Of a DNA stretch of 64,000 nucleotides, positions 26,580-35,324 are shown in pieces (position 1 is the first letter of the stretch; each line of letters begins with the position of its first letter). The notes beneath the pieces were generated by a model that was not told where the DNA came from, did not search any database, and saw only the letters and a program-made list of their open reading frames with translations. Position numbers and translations under genes: made by a program. The stretch is from Paraburkholderia sp. BL21I4N1 (GTDB lineage: Bacteria; Pseudomonadota; Gammaproteobacteria; Burkholderiales; Burkholderiaceae). The stretch spans positions 248,001-312,000 of the forward strand of contig NZ_PVEN01000006.1 of assembly GCF_002973525.1 (NCBI RefSeq), given 5' to 3'.

Positions 26580-27299
26580 TCAATCCAGAAAGTCGCAATT
26601 CGCCTCGACGAACGCGGCCAGATCCAGCGAATGCTGACGCGTGAGACGCTCGGCCAGTTCGGTATCGCGCTGCTCGAGCGCCTCGATAATGCGCAAATGA
26701 TCGACAATGGAACGTGAAGCGCGATCGCTCTGCGAGATGGTCATGCGGCGGATCGCGCGCACGTGAATGAAGATGTTCTTGATCGTGTCGAGGATGATCT
26801 GCGACTTCGACAACTCGACGATCGCCTGATGAAACGCGATGTTGGCGTCCGAATACTCGGCGATATGCTCGGCCGGCGTGGCGTCGCGGAAATGGTCGAA
26901 CATGTGCCGCAAACGGGCGATTTCCTCGTCGCTCGCGTGCAGCGTGGCGAGGCGCGCCGCCATGCTTTCGAGCGCGGCCCACATCTGAATCATTTCGACG
27001 ATTTCACGCTTGCTCTTGCGCACGATGTAAATACCGCGGCGCGGCACCATGCGCAGAAAACCTTCCTGTTCGAGCAACGTCATCGCTTCGCGCACCGGCG
27101 TGCGACTCACGCCGAGCGATTCGCTCAGCACGCGTTCGTCGAGGCGGATTTCTTCGCGATTCTGATAGATGTCCGCGTCGGCGATCGCCTGGCGCAGCAT
27201 GGCATACGCCTGATCGCGCAAGCTCACGCTGGCGCCGATTGGCTGCAACGACAAAGTCAGCGGTGTACCCACTGCTTCAGTTTGAAGTTCTGACGACAT
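26580..27299 (-). CDS. GntR-family regulator (FadR/FCD subfamily)
   Basis: A 239-residue regulator. The N-terminal winged helix-turn-helix reads LDERVLSESLGVSRTPVREAM then LLEQEGFLRMVPRRGIYI; the C-terminal helical FCD domain has the metal-site pattern (SDANIAFHQAIVELS, then RRMTISQSDRAS, and DHLRIIEALEQRD). Such proteins are usually repressors released by a small organic acid. It sits between frc and a divergently read MHS transporter; a shared 14-base motif before both suggests it controls them. Ends at an intrinsic terminator. Confidence 0.93.
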   Translation of the reverse strand: MSSELQTEAVGTPLTLSLQPIGASVSLRDQAYAMLRQAIADADIYQNREEIRLDERVLSESLGVSRTPVREAMTLLEQEGFLRMVPRRGIYIVRKSKREIVEMIQMWAALESMAARLATLHASDEEIARLRHMFDHFRDATPAEHIAEYSDANIAFHQAIVELSKSQIILDTIKNIFIHVRAIRRMTISQSDRASRSIVDHLRIIEALEQRDTELAERLTRQHSLDLAAFVEANCDFLD

Positions 27300-27498
27300 T
27301 CATCGCCTCTTGTTGACCACGCGCACGATACGGTGCGGCTGCTGCGCTCCCGTATTGTTCACCCAAACCGACGAACCGGCCATGCTGCGCCGCGAGTTGG
27401 GCGACCGGCTGCGGAATCCAGCGGGTCAGCAGAACGGTGGCGGCAGCGCCCAAACCAACGGCCGAAACGGCCAGCAGCGCGAGAGGAACAAATTCCAT
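27277..27498 (-). CDS. Possible small membrane protein overlapping gntR
   Basis: A 73-residue frame starts at ATG 27498 with GGAGTTGC eight bases upstream, and overlaps the start of gntR by 23 bases. It begins with one clear hydrophobic helix (FVPLALLAVSAVGLGAAATVLL) and then an Ala- and Gln-rich tail. The ribosome site, helix and coupling to gntR argue for a real gene; no family is recognised. Confidence 0.4.
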   Translation of the reverse strand: MEFVPLALLAVSAVGLGAAATVLLTRWIPQPVAQLAAQHGRFVGLGEQYGSAAAAPYRARGQQEAMNVVRTSN

Positions 27499-27867
27499 TT
27501 GCAACTCCGAATGATTGAGTGAACGAATTTCTCAATCATATGCTGCGGCGCCGCATTTATCAATATTCCGTATGTAGTATATCAGTGATTGTTGTTTTCA
27601 AGATGACATCTTCACGGCAGCACGGGTGAGTCGCCGGTGGTCCACCCCGCCATTCAAACGCTCGACGCGCCGTCCGTGCTCGGTGTAAACGCGGAAAACG
27701 CGCGCTATGCGCGCAGAAGCGTCCGATAATCGCGCAATTTGCCTTCGATGCCGATTGTGAGATCTGCCACGCATCATTAACCTTCGGGGAAATCCTGCCA
27801 TGTGGCAACCGCGGCCACACCGCCCGGCCACCTCACAGCAGCTCGAAAGTTACCAGGAGACACCGCC
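27499..27867. other. Divergent regulatory region, 369 bases
   Basis: AT-rich from about 27530 to 27600. It holds the second copy of the candidate GntR motif (27570-27583, minus strand reading GATATACTACATAC) and serves the MHS transporter gene to the right and the small-protein/gntR pair to the left. No gene seen. Confidence 0.5.
27570..27583. promoter_or_regulatory. Candidate GntR operator in the gntR/transporter divergent region
   Basis: On the minus strand this reads GATATACTACATAC, differing at two of 14 positions from the motif before frc. It lies about 285 bases upstream of the MHS transporter start and 72 bases before the small gene. Binding is inferred. Confidence 0.45.
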
Positions 27868-29187
27868 ATGAGCACTACCCATCCGACGGCCGCGCCGGCC
27901 GACAACCGTACGGCACGCAGCCAGGCTCGCAAGGCCGCGCTCGGCAGCTTCATCGGCGCCGTGGTCGACTGGTACGACTTTCTGCTGTACGGCATCGTCG
28001 CCGCGCTGGTCTTCAACGCCGAGTTCTTTCCGAAGGTTAGCCCGGCGATGGGCACGCTCGCCGCCTTCGCCACCTTCGGCGTCGGCTTTCTGTTCCGGCC
28101 GCTGGGCGGCTTCGTGTTCGGTCATTACGGCGACCGCCTCGGACGCAAACGCATGCTGGTGCTCACCGTGATGATGATGGGCCTGTCCACGGCGGCAATC
28201 GGCCTGCTGCCGGCATTCTCGACGATCGGCTGGTGGGCGCCGGTGCTGCTCGTGACCTTGCGCGCGATCCAGGGCTTCGCGGTGGGCGGCGAATGGGGCG
28301 GCGCGGCGTTGATGGCGGTGGAAAGCGCGCCGGAAAAGAAAAAGGCCTTCTACAGCAGCGGCGTGCAGGTCGGCTATGGCGTGGGTCTCGTGCTGTCGAC
28401 CGGACTGATCGCCATCATCAGCCGCTCGATGGACAACGCGTCGTTCCTGAACTGGGGCTGGCGCCTGCCGTTCCTGTTCAGCGTGGTGCTGGTGCTGATC
28501 GCACTGTGGATCCGCTCGAGCATGGAAGAGTCGAAGGAGTTCGTCGAAAAAGTCGGCCAGCATGGCGAACGCAGCGTACGCCTGCCGATCGTCGAGGCGT
28601 TGCTGCGGCATCCCAAGGCGTTCCTGCTGATCATCGCGCTGCGTCTGGCCGAACTGTTCACCATGTATATCGTGACCGCCTTCGCGCTGAACTACTCGAC
28701 CGCGAACCTGCACATGCCGCGCGAATTCTTCCTCACGATCGGCCTGCTGGTCGGCGCGCTGAGCTGCGTGACGATTCCGTGCTTCGCACTGCTGGCGGAC
28801 CGCTTCGGCCGTCGCCGCGTCTATATGATCGGCGCGCTGATCGGCATGCTGAGCGCGGTGCCGTTCTTCCTCGCGCTCGAAGCACGCGCGACGGTCTGGA
28901 TCGTGATCTTCGCCGTGATGCTGGCGAACGTCGCGCACGACATGGTGGTCAGCGTGCAGCAACCAATGTTCACCGAACTGTTCGGCACCGAGTACCGCTA
29001 TAGCGGCGCGGGCGTCGGTTATCAGGTGGCGAGCGTCGTGGGCGGCGGCTTCACGCCGTTCATCGCGGTCGCGCTGGTGAACTTCGCGGGTGGCTCGTGG
29101 CATCCGGTGGCCGCTTATCTCGCGGGCGGCTGCCTGATCTCGGTGTTGGTCGCGGCCAGAATGAAGACGGGACGCGGCATCGCCTGA
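27868..29187 (+). CDS. MFS transporter, metabolite:H+ symporter (MHS) family
   Basis: A 439-residue carrier with 12 helices. ASFIGAVVDWYDFLLYG-like N-terminus (here LGSFIGAVVDWYDFLLYG), FRPLGGFVFGHYGDRLGRKRML and RAIQGFAVGGEWGGAALM are MHS signatures shared with shikimate, proline/betaine and ketoglutarate carriers. It imports a small organic acid or osmolyte with protons. CCAGGAGACACCGCC precedes the start at 27868. Its divergent GntR neighbour is the likely regulator. Confidence 0.92.
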   Translation: MSTTHPTAAPADNRTARSQARKAALGSFIGAVVDWYDFLLYGIVAALVFNAEFFPKVSPAMGTLAAFATFGVGFLFRPLGGFVFGHYGDRLGRKRMLVLTVMMMGLSTAAIGLLPAFSTIGWWAPVLLVTLRAIQGFAVGGEWGGAALMAVESAPEKKKAFYSSGVQVGYGVGLVLSTGLIAIISRSMDNASFLNWGWRLPFLFSVVLVLIALWIRSSMEESKEFVEKVGQHGERSVRLPIVEALLRHPKAFLLIIALRLAELFTMYIVTAFALNYSTANLHMPREFFLTIGLLVGALSCVTIPCFALLADRFGRRRVYMIGALIGMLSAVPFFLALEARATVWIVIFAVMLANVAHDMVVSVQQPMFTELFGTEYRYSGAGVGYQVASVVGGGFTPFIAVALVNFAGGSWHPVAAYLAGGCLISVLVAARMKTGRGIA

Positions 29188-29542
29188 GTCTTTTCTCCTT
29201 CACTGTCGAGCCGGGCCGGCGTGGCGATATTGCCACCGCCGGCCCGTTTTTTTTGGGCGACCGGTAATGCGTTCTGCGGGTTTCTACCGCGCGCCGCCGC
29301 AATGGGACAGATTACGGTCGTATTTCACCAGGCTAATGCCTTATGTTTTTGCATCTCATATTGCAAACGCATACTTAGCGACCTATCGTTCGACGAAGCG
29401 GGTCCGCTCCAGGATTTGCCCACGTCATATGAAATACAAATACATATATTGACGCCCTACAACACTGTAATTTTTACGCCGCGAGACCTAAAGCATTCTG
29501 TATGGAAGCCGATAACAAAGAATTCGTATCTGGAGACCGACC
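29188..29542. other. Intergenic region, 355 bases, terminator then AT-rich leader
   Basis: Begins with a strong terminator (29213-29254). From about 29330 to 29500 the DNA is AT-rich and must hold the promoter of the following transporter. No gene or clear operator seen. Confidence 0.5.
29213..29254 (+). terminator. Strong intrinsic terminator after the MHS transporter
   Basis: GGGCCGGC (29213-29220) pairs with GCCGGCCC (29238-29245), with an inner TGGC/GCCA stem, and is followed by eight T. Confidence 0.9.
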
Positions 29543-30946
29543 ATGAGTAGCATCACCGAGCCGAGCGGGAATTCAGGCTCAGCCCCCTTCTTTTCCAAAC
29601 AGGCCACCGTCGCGAAACCGGGTTTTTCGCGGTGGATGGTTCCGCCCGCGGCGCTGGCCGTGCACCTCTGTATCGGTCAGGCGTACGCGTTCTCCGTGTT
29701 CAACGGACCGCTCACCAAAGTAATCGGCATCACGCAGTCCACGGCCGACGACTGGACGCTGACCTCGCTCGGCTGGATCTTTTCGCTGGCAATCGTGTTC
29801 CTCGGATTGTCGGCGGCGTTCGCCGGTAAGTGGCTCGAACATGTCGGCCCGCGTCGCACGATGTTTACCGCGGCGTGCTGCTTCGGCGGCGGCTTCCTCG
29901 TGTCGGCGCTCGGCGTACATCTGCATCAGATCGCGCTGCTGTATCTCGGCTACGGGGTGATCGGTGGCATCGGGCTCGGGCTCGGTTACGTGTCGCCGGT
30001 GTCGACGCTGATCCGCTGGTTTCCGGATCGTCGCGGCATGGCGACCGGCATGGCGATCATGGGCTTCGGCGGCGGCGCGATGATTGCCGCACCGTTGTCG
30101 GTGGCGCTGATGAAGCACTTCCAGAGCGCGACCAGCATCGGCGTGGCCGAGACGTTCGTCGTGCTCGGCATTGCGTATTTCATCTCGATGTCGATCGGCG
30201 CACTCGCGATCCGCGTGCCGCCGGCGGACTGGAAACCGGCCGGCTGGACGCCGCCCGCGACCAATCAGAAGAAGATGATTTCGCGCAATCACGTGCATAT
30301 CGATCAGGCGTTGAAGACGCCGCAGTTCTATCTGATCTGGCTGGTGCTGTTCCTGAACGTGACGGCCGGCATCGGCATTCTCGGCCAGGCGTCGGTCATG
30401 ATTCAGGAGAGCTTCAAGGACACGGTCACCGCGTCGGCGGCGGCGGGTTTCGTGGGCCTGCTGTCGCTGTTCAACATGAGCGGCCGATTTGTGTGGGCGT
30501 CGGCGTCGGACTGGATCGGTCGCAAGAACACCTACTTCATCTTCTTCGCGCTCGGCGCGGTGCTGTACTACCTGGTGCCGACGTTCGCCGCATCCGGTCA
30601 GATCGCGCTGTTCGTGCTCGCCTACTGCGTGATTCTGACGATGTACGGCGGCGGCTTCGCGACGGTGCCCGCGTATCTTGCGGACATGTTCGGCACGGCG
30701 TTCGTGGGCGGAATTCATGGCCGCCTGCTGACGGCGTGGGCGGCGGCCGGCGTGGCCGGTCCGGTGCTGGTGAACTACATCCGCGCGTATGAAGTGGCGC
30801 ACGGCGTGGCCAAGGCGGATGCGTACACGATGACGGTTCACATCATGGCCGTGCTGCTGGTGATTGGCTTCGTCTGCAATCTGCTGGTCAAGCGTGTGGA
30901 CGACAAGCACCACATGACCGACGCACAACTCGCCAAAGGCGCCTGA
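29543..30946 (+). CDS. MFS transporter, oxalate/formate antiporter (OFA) family
   Basis: A 467-residue, 12-helix carrier. PPAALAVHLCIGQAYAFSVFNGPL is split as the typical OFA N-terminus; GKWLEHVGPRR, YVSPVSTLIRWFPDRRGMATG and SASDWIGRKNTYFIFF follow. It is the second OFA carrier here, and unlike the first has a small partner gene 10 bases downstream. Probably exchanges oxalate, formate or similar acids. The ATG follows TGGAGACCGACC. Confidence 0.92.
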   Translation: MSSITEPSGNSGSAPFFSKQATVAKPGFSRWMVPPAALAVHLCIGQAYAFSVFNGPLTKVIGITQSTADDWTLTSLGWIFSLAIVFLGLSAAFAGKWLEHVGPRRTMFTAACCFGGGFLVSALGVHLHQIALLYLGYGVIGGIGLGLGYVSPVSTLIRWFPDRRGMATGMAIMGFGGGAMIAAPLSVALMKHFQSATSIGVAETFVVLGIAYFISMSIGALAIRVPPADWKPAGWTPPATNQKKMISRNHVHIDQALKTPQFYLIWLVLFLNVTAGIGILGQASVMIQESFKDTVTASAAAGFVGLLSLFNMSGRFVWASASDWIGRKNTYFIFFALGAVLYYLVPTFAASGQIALFVLAYCVILTMYGGGFATVPAYLADMFGTAFVGGIHGRLLTAWAAAGVAGPVLVNYIRAYEVAHGVAKADAYTMTVHIMAVLLVIGFVCNLLVKRVDDKHHMTDAQLAKGA

Positions 30947-30956
30947 GGAGACCCGC

Positions 30957-31085
30957 ATGTCGACCATTCAAACCGCGCATCCGACCAACAAGGCCAAGCT
31001 CGTCGTGTTCTGGCTGTATGTGACGTTGCCCCTCGCATGGGGCGTGTTCAACACGCTCACGCAAGCGATGAAGCTGTTCCACTAA
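30957..31085 (+). CDS. Small subunit of the OFA-family MFS transporter (42 residues)
   Basis: The ATG at 30957 is preceded by GAGGAGACCCGC that overlaps the stop of the transporter gene. The product has a polar start (MSTIQTAHPTNKAKL) and one hydrophobic helix with VFWLYVTLPLAWGVFNTLTQA. This pattern matches the small partner proteins encoded after many OFA carriers, as I recall them. It is too short for usual gene calling; spacing and ribosome site support it. Confidence 0.75.
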   Translation: MSTIQTAHPTNKAKLVVFWLYVTLPLAWGVFNTLTQAMKLFH

Positions 31086-31106
31086 GCTCAGCAAGTCGCG
31101 TTTCGG

Positions 31107-31140
31107 CGCCCCGCCTTTTCATACGGCGGGGCGTTGCGCT
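31107..31140 (+). terminator. Hairpin terminator after the transporter pair
   Basis: CGCCCCGCC (31107-31115) pairs perfectly with GGCGGGGCG (31125-31133). The T-run after it is weak, so it may need Rho help or work in both directions between the two convergent genes. Confidence 0.6.
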
Positions 31141-31150
31141 TCCAGCGCCT

Positions 31151-31576
31151 TCAGATTTTTTCGAACAGCACGTCCTGTGCGCCTTCCCACAACACCTTGG
31201 TGCCGAGCTCACGCAGCTTCTCCTGACCTTCGACGATGGTCAGGAAATGGTTGCCGGCGAGTTGCCCCATCTTGCTCGCGAAACAGCACGAGCCGTACGC
31301 GAGAATGATTTCGGTCTCGCTATAGCCGCCCGGATAAAACAGAATGTCGCCGACCGACGGATGGCTCGTGTGATTCTCGAAGCCGACCGCCGCGCCGTCG
31401 TTCTCGAGTTTGAAATCGCCGAGCGGCACCCAGCAGCCTTCGCCACTCCAGCGCACGTGAATGATCTTCTGACGGTACGGCAGGAGCTTCAGAAAAGCCG
31501 CGACGGTTGCCGGCGCGTCAGGATGAGTTTCGGCGGTAAAGACGTGGCCGCAGGAGGTGATTCGAAGTCGTGTCAT
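31151..31576 (-). CDS. DUF3830 family protein
   Basis: A 141-residue protein with the pattern of DUF3830, a cyclophilin-like fold often found near organic-acid transporters: FLKLLPYRQKIIHVRWSGEGCWVP-type centre (VRWSGEGCWVPLGDF), HPSVGDILFYPGGYSETEIILAYG and CFASKMGQLAGNHF. The Gly-Glu-Gly-Cys-Trp piece and AYG-C segment are its best conserved parts. The start MTRLRI at 31576 gives a normal length. Role unknown. Confidence 0.8.
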   Translation of the reverse strand: MTRLRITSCGHVFTAETHPDAPATVAAFLKLLPYRQKIIHVRWSGEGCWVPLGDFKLENDGAAVGFENHTSHPSVGDILFYPGGYSETEIILAYGSCCFASKMGQLAGNHFLTIVEGQEKLRELGTKVLWEGAQDVLFEKI

Positions 31577-32094
31577 CGCTAGATATCCGGTGAGACGGTT
31601 GATGAAATGGTCGGTCGGACGCTGGCAAGGGGTCATGCTGTAGGCGGCCTATTCTGTCGTCCGATGCAAGGCTTCGACAGATACAGTTGCCCGCCATCCG
31701 GTCAGGCCAGTTGGACCAGTTGACGCGACCTGTGCGCTATGCGGCCTAAATCGTAGGATGCCCGCCCCATGCCAGCTTCAAGCATCCTCGGCCACGAAAG
31801 TTCGTAGTTTGCAAGCCGCGCAATGCACAGCACACTGCGCAAGGTGCGTGATTACCCTCAGGATGATTCATCGGCTTGCTTACCCCGGTGAGCGACCCAC
31901 GGCCCGTCGCCGTACGTATGGGCGACAGCGCGGTGCGGCAATGCAAAATCGTCGTGCCGCCCGGCGGCGACACCGGCTGATATCCGGCGCCTTCAACTAG
32001 TGTAGTTAAGCGTCGGCGGCGACCCAGACTTTGTCTGCCGGCCCACCGGAACGCCGACCCGCTGGTCACCCCTGCCGCCGCGCAGTCCGTACCA
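31577..32094. other. Long intergenic region, 518 bases, nothing recognised
   Basis: Lies between two minus-strand genes. Frames on both strands lack ribosome sites and look non-coding. No hairpin, repeat or operator stood out. An unknown small RNA cannot be excluded. Confidence 0.4.
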
Positions 32095-33006
32095 TCAGCC
32101 GCGCAGCCGGTAAGCGAGCGGCGTCACGCCGTAGCCACGCTTGAACTGCACGGAGAAATGACTGGCGTTCTCGAAACCAACCGCAAGAGCAATCTGCAGC
32201 ACAGTCTGATCGGTGGCGCGAAGCAGTCTCGCCGCTTCCTCGAGCCGTAAACGCGTCACGAACTGATGCGGCGTCTCGCCGGTCTCGCGGCGAAACACCC
32301 GCGCAAAATGAAAACTGCTTAGCCCGGCCTGCACGGCCAATTCGCTGATTGCCAGATCGCCGACGAGATTCGCGCGTATGTAGTCGGTCACGCGGCGAAT
32401 CCGCCGCGGCACCAGCCGTTCGGGTGGCACGGGCAAACCGGTGGAGGCGCCGCGGCCGCGCGCATAGTGCTGCAACAGGTGCGCGGTTAGCGCGTGAAGC
32501 AGCGTGTCGACATACAGGCGCGAGTCGGCCGGATCGGCGGCGGCGCGATGGAGGGCGGCCAGCATCGCGGCCACCAGCGGATCCTGAAACCGCATCGCGT
32601 CGCCGAGCGACAGTTCGTGGGAGCCGTTCAGCTCCATCTGCTCCGCGACGTTGTCGATCAGGCTGCGCTCGATATGCAGGTGAACGGTCGACAGCGGCTC
32701 GTCGCTGATCGAGCGCCAGCGCCACGAGATCGGCACGGGCGGCACGAACCAGACGTCGCCCACCCGCAGATCCGCGCTCTCCCAGCGTCCGTTCAGATTA
32801 CGTTCGAGATGCTCGGCGCCGCTCGCGAGCGTCATCAGCGTGAGGTCCTGCAAGCCGGGCGCCTCCAGCAGTTCCTGCTCGTTCGGTTCGAGATACGAGC
32901 GCAACACCAGATGCCGCCACGGGCGGTCGACGCTCGACACCAGATTCTGTCCCGCCATGTAGCGATCGTAGGCGAGCGTCGTTGTCAGCTTTGGAATTCG
33001 TGCCAT
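32095..33006 (-). CDS. AraC-family transcriptional regulator
   Basis: A 303-residue regulator with a variable N-terminal sensing domain and a C-terminal pair of helix-turn-helix motifs: DLAISELAVQAGLSSFHFARVFRRETGETPHQF, then TDQTVLQIALAVGFENASHFSVQFKRGYGVTP (given here in parts: LAVQAGLSSFHFARVF and IALAVGFENASHFS). It could respond to an aromatic or steroid compound given its neighbourhood, but nothing shows this directly. Start MARIPK at 33006; a longer frame starts at 33057. Confidence 0.92.
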   Translation of the reverse strand: MARIPKLTTTLAYDRYMAGQNLVSSVDRPWRHLVLRSYLEPNEQELLEAPGLQDLTLMTLASGAEHLERNLNGRWESADLRVGDVWFVPPVPISWRWRSISDEPLSTVHLHIERSLIDNVAEQMELNGSHELSLGDAMRFQDPLVAAMLAALHRAAADPADSRLYVDTLLHALTAHLLQHYARGRGASTGLPVPPERLVPRRIRRVTDYIRANLVGDLAISELAVQAGLSSFHFARVFRRETGETPHQFVTRLRLEEAARLLRATDQTVLQIALAVGFENASHFSVQFKRGYGVTPLAYRLRG

Positions 33007-33190
33007 GACGTCTATTCCCAGGAGGTGCCGTATGCAAATGAAAGAAGCCAGCCACACCCGAGTTGCCGGTCAACTATCGGAGCAAGAACTCAAAAATGAT
33101 AGCAAGGAACCGGCTACCGTAATTTTTGGAAATAGCTAATCATTCAGGTTGTCGTCTTTCACGCGTTTCGAACGCTGGAGCTACCGTTTC

Positions 33191-34192
33191 ATGGAACACG
33201 AATGCGATGCGCTGCCGCATTGGCTGACCGGTTCGCCGTCTGGCGAAACCGGGCATACGCCGGCGGCATACCACTCCGCGGTGTCCGCTCAACCGGCTTA
33301 CCCGGCCGGCACGCGGCAACCCGGAAAGTCGGCCCACGCGGCCGAAGCACCCAGGGCGTCAAGCCGTACCGCGGCAGGCGCGGCGCCCACCGGTTTTCTC
33401 ACGCTCTTTACTGAAGAAGAGATCGGCACGCCCTCGCCCGCCGCACGGCGAGCGGCGCCGGTCATTAGTCCGCTGGTGCGTTTTGGCAGTGCGCAGGACC
33501 GCATCGACTTCGTGCGGCAGCGCATCAAGCAACTCGGCTTCGACTCGTTCAGCTATACGGCCACGCGCACGTCGGCGCATCACAAGACGATGTTCGTGCT
33601 GACCAGTTACGAGTCGCAAACCTGGCTCACGCGCTATTTTCGCGAGCGTTATTTCGAGCTCGATCCGCGCGTGGCGTCGGCGTCGCCGACCGGTTTGCCA
33701 TTCATCTGGAACACGGCCGACATGCGCGCCGACCTGCCGCGTGCGCAAATGCGCAGCGAGCGGCTCGGCGGCCTGATCGACATGCTGGAGGCAACCGGCC
33801 GCAAAAGCGGGATTCTCACGCAGATGCCGCTACCCGAACCGGAGCTGTCCGCCAGCCTGTGCTTCAACGCGGAGATCGGCAACCCGCGCTGGATGACGGA
33901 GTCGATCGTGGCGGAAACGCTGATGTTCGCGCACACGATCCACGAGTTCATCTGGACGCACGCGAAGAGCGTGATCGGCCTCGCGCCCGAGCAGCAGCGG
34001 CGCGTAACGCTGAGCGAGTTGCAGCATGCGGTGTTGCGGGCGGTCGTGCAGGGGCAGCGGGACAAGGAGATCGCCTACTTCCTTGGACTGTCGCCGCATA
34101 ACGTCGACTACCATCTGCGTCGCTTGCGGCAGTTGTTCAACGTGCGTAACCGCGTGCAGTTGATCAATGTCGCGCAGGGCTATGTGTCGTAG
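33191..34192 (+). CDS. Orphan LuxR-type regulator with intact autoinducer-binding pocket
   Basis: A 333-residue protein. The first ~95 residues are an Ala/Pro-rich extension with no known domain; then follows the autoinducer-binding domain. WLTRYFRERYFELDP provides the Trp57, Tyr61 and Asp70 equivalents and PFIW gives Trp85, spaced as in TraR/LuxR, so acyl-homoserine-lactone-type binding is plausible. The C-terminus is a LuxR helix-turn-helix (GQRDKEIAYFLGLSPHNVDYHL). No synthase gene is in the window, so it is an orphan. Start at 33191 has CTGGAG upstream; a TTG at 33149 is possible. Confidence 0.9.
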   Translation: MEHECDALPHWLTGSPSGETGHTPAAYHSAVSAQPAYPAGTRQPGKSAHAAEAPRASSRTAAGAAPTGFLTLFTEEEIGTPSPAARRAAPVISPLVRFGSAQDRIDFVRQRIKQLGFDSFSYTATRTSAHHKTMFVLTSYESQTWLTRYFRERYFELDPRVASASPTGLPFIWNTADMRADLPRAQMRSERLGGLIDMLEATGRKSGILTQMPLPEPELSASLCFNAEIGNPRWMTESIVAETLMFAHTIHEFIWTHAKSVIGLAPEQQRRVTLSELQHAVLRAVVQGQRDKEIAYFLGLSPHNVDYHLRRLRQLFNVRNRVQLINVAQGYVS

Positions 34193-34261
34193 GGGCCGGT
34201 ATAAGGCGTTGAGTTGAGACCCGCCGTGCAGCAATGAAGTAGTTAAGCTAAAGCAGTCAGC

Positions 34262-34296
34262 GTCGCGGCCGGCCCGATTGGCGGGTCGGCCGCGAC
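34262..34296. terminator. Long GC hairpin between convergent genes
   Basis: GTCGCGGCCG (34262-34271) pairs with CGGCCGCGAC (34287-34296), extended inward by GCCCG/CGGGT. No T-run on the + side; on the minus side the following DNA is only mildly T-rich. It probably separates the luxR and carbonic-anhydrase-like transcripts. Confidence 0.5.
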
Positions 34297-34337
34297 GAAT
34301 TCCGCGCGACAAGCGCGCAAAACAGAATCGCGCACCG

Positions 34338-34862
34338 TCAACCCACTTCGCGCAGCGTGCGCAAACAGTCCGCTGCGAGTTGTTGATACACCCGCGTTCC
34401 CGACGACTTCGCGCGAATCTCTTCGTCGTTCAGCAGGCGCGCCACGCGCCCCGGTACACCCGCCACCAGCACGCGCGGCGGCACCCGCCAGTCCTTCTTG
34501 ACGAACGCGCAAGCCGCCACGATGCTGGCCTCGCCAATCACCACTCCGTCCATCACCACCGCGTGCATACCGATCATCGTATTCGGCTCGAGCGTCGCGC
34601 CGTGAACGATCGCACCGTGACCCACATGGCTGTCGACGCCGAGCCAGCAGTGGTTATTCATGCCGGTGTGCAGCACACACCCGTCCTGCACATTGCTGCC
34701 GCGCTCCACCACCACCGCGCCGAAATCGCCGCGCAGGCTCGCGAACGGCGCGATGTAGCAGCACGGGCCGATCGTCACGTCGCCGATCAGCACCGCGCCC
34801 GGATGCACGTACGCGGAGGGGTCGACGCGCGGCCGCTTGCCGTTGAACTCATACAGTGCCAT
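34338..34862 (-). CDS. Gamma-carbonic anhydrase family protein (left-handed beta-helix)
   Basis: A 174-residue protein of hexapeptide repeats (GDVTIGPCCYIAPFASLRGDFG, HVGHGAIVHGATLEPNTMIGM in parts) with metal-binding His positions in LHTG, HVGHGA and spaced as in gamma-carbonic anhydrase/PaaY/CaiE proteins. It may be a metal-dependent hydrolase or thioesterase rather than a true carbonic anhydrase. It is the last gene of the minus-strand group with the ketosteroid isomerase; a link to steroid breakdown is only by position. Confidence 0.85.
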   Translation of the reverse strand: MALYEFNGKRPRVDPSAYVHPGAVLIGDVTIGPCCYIAPFASLRGDFGAVVVERGSNVQDGCVLHTGMNNHCWLGVDSHVGHGAIVHGATLEPNTMIGMHAVVMDGVVIGEASIVAACAFVKKDWRVPPRVLVAGVPGRVARLLNDEEIRAKSSGTRVYQQLAADCLRTLREVG

Positions 34863-34922
34863 GGCGTGAATACGAAAGAGAGTGTGAACGCGGACGTGAA
34901 TGCATAAGCCCCCGCGCCCGCA

Positions 34923-35315
34923 TCAAGCCGCGCGCTCCGTCAGGTGGTAATCGTCGGCGCCCCAATACGCGCGCATGCGCACGATCTTGCCGGCGGCGTC
35001 GAAATCCATCACGTCGGTCACGTCGATATGAGCGGCTTGTCCGTCCTGCGCGGTGATATGCACGCGAAAGCTGATCGACGCGCTTTGACCATGCGAGCCG
35101 CGCGGCGGCGCCATCAGTTCGAGTCGCGCGCCCACCGAGGTCGCATACGCGTAGAACGCGTCGACCTCGGCGCGACCTGCCTTGAGCGGCGTACCGACCG
35201 GATCTTCGATGCTTGCGTTATCGGCGAACAGCGCCGCGACGCGCGCGGCGTCGGCCGCGTTGAAGGCGTCGATATAGTCGAGCAGACGCGCCTTCATGGT
35301 TTCGCTGGTGTTCAT
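34923..35315 (-). CDS. ksi: Ketosteroid (Delta5-3-) isomerase
   Basis: The 130-residue NTF2-fold enzyme moves the C5-C6 double bond of 3-oxo-5-ene steroids to C4-C5 by a buried proton shuttle. The catalytic triad can be read: Tyr14 (in LLDYIDAF), Asp38 (in ASIEDPVG) and Asp101 (in DVTDVMD), matching Tyr14/Asp38/Asp99 of the Comamonas enzyme. SMR-like MRAYWGAD sits at the end. It is in a minus-strand group with an SDR and an HsaD/TesD-like hydrolase, good evidence for steroid use. Confidence 0.9.
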   Translation of the reverse strand: MNTSETMKARLLDYIDAFNAADAARVAALFADNASIEDPVGTPLKAGRAEVDAFYAYATSVGARLELMAPPRGSHGQSASISFRVHITAQDGQAAHIDVTDVMDFDAAGKIVRMRAYWGADDYHLTERAA

Positions 35316-35324
35316 CCTGGCTCC

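Noticed and set aside
31746..32069. 107-residue minus-strand frame in the 518-base gap
   Set aside because: No ribosome site, low-complexity mix of Arg/Gly/Pro, no family resemblance.
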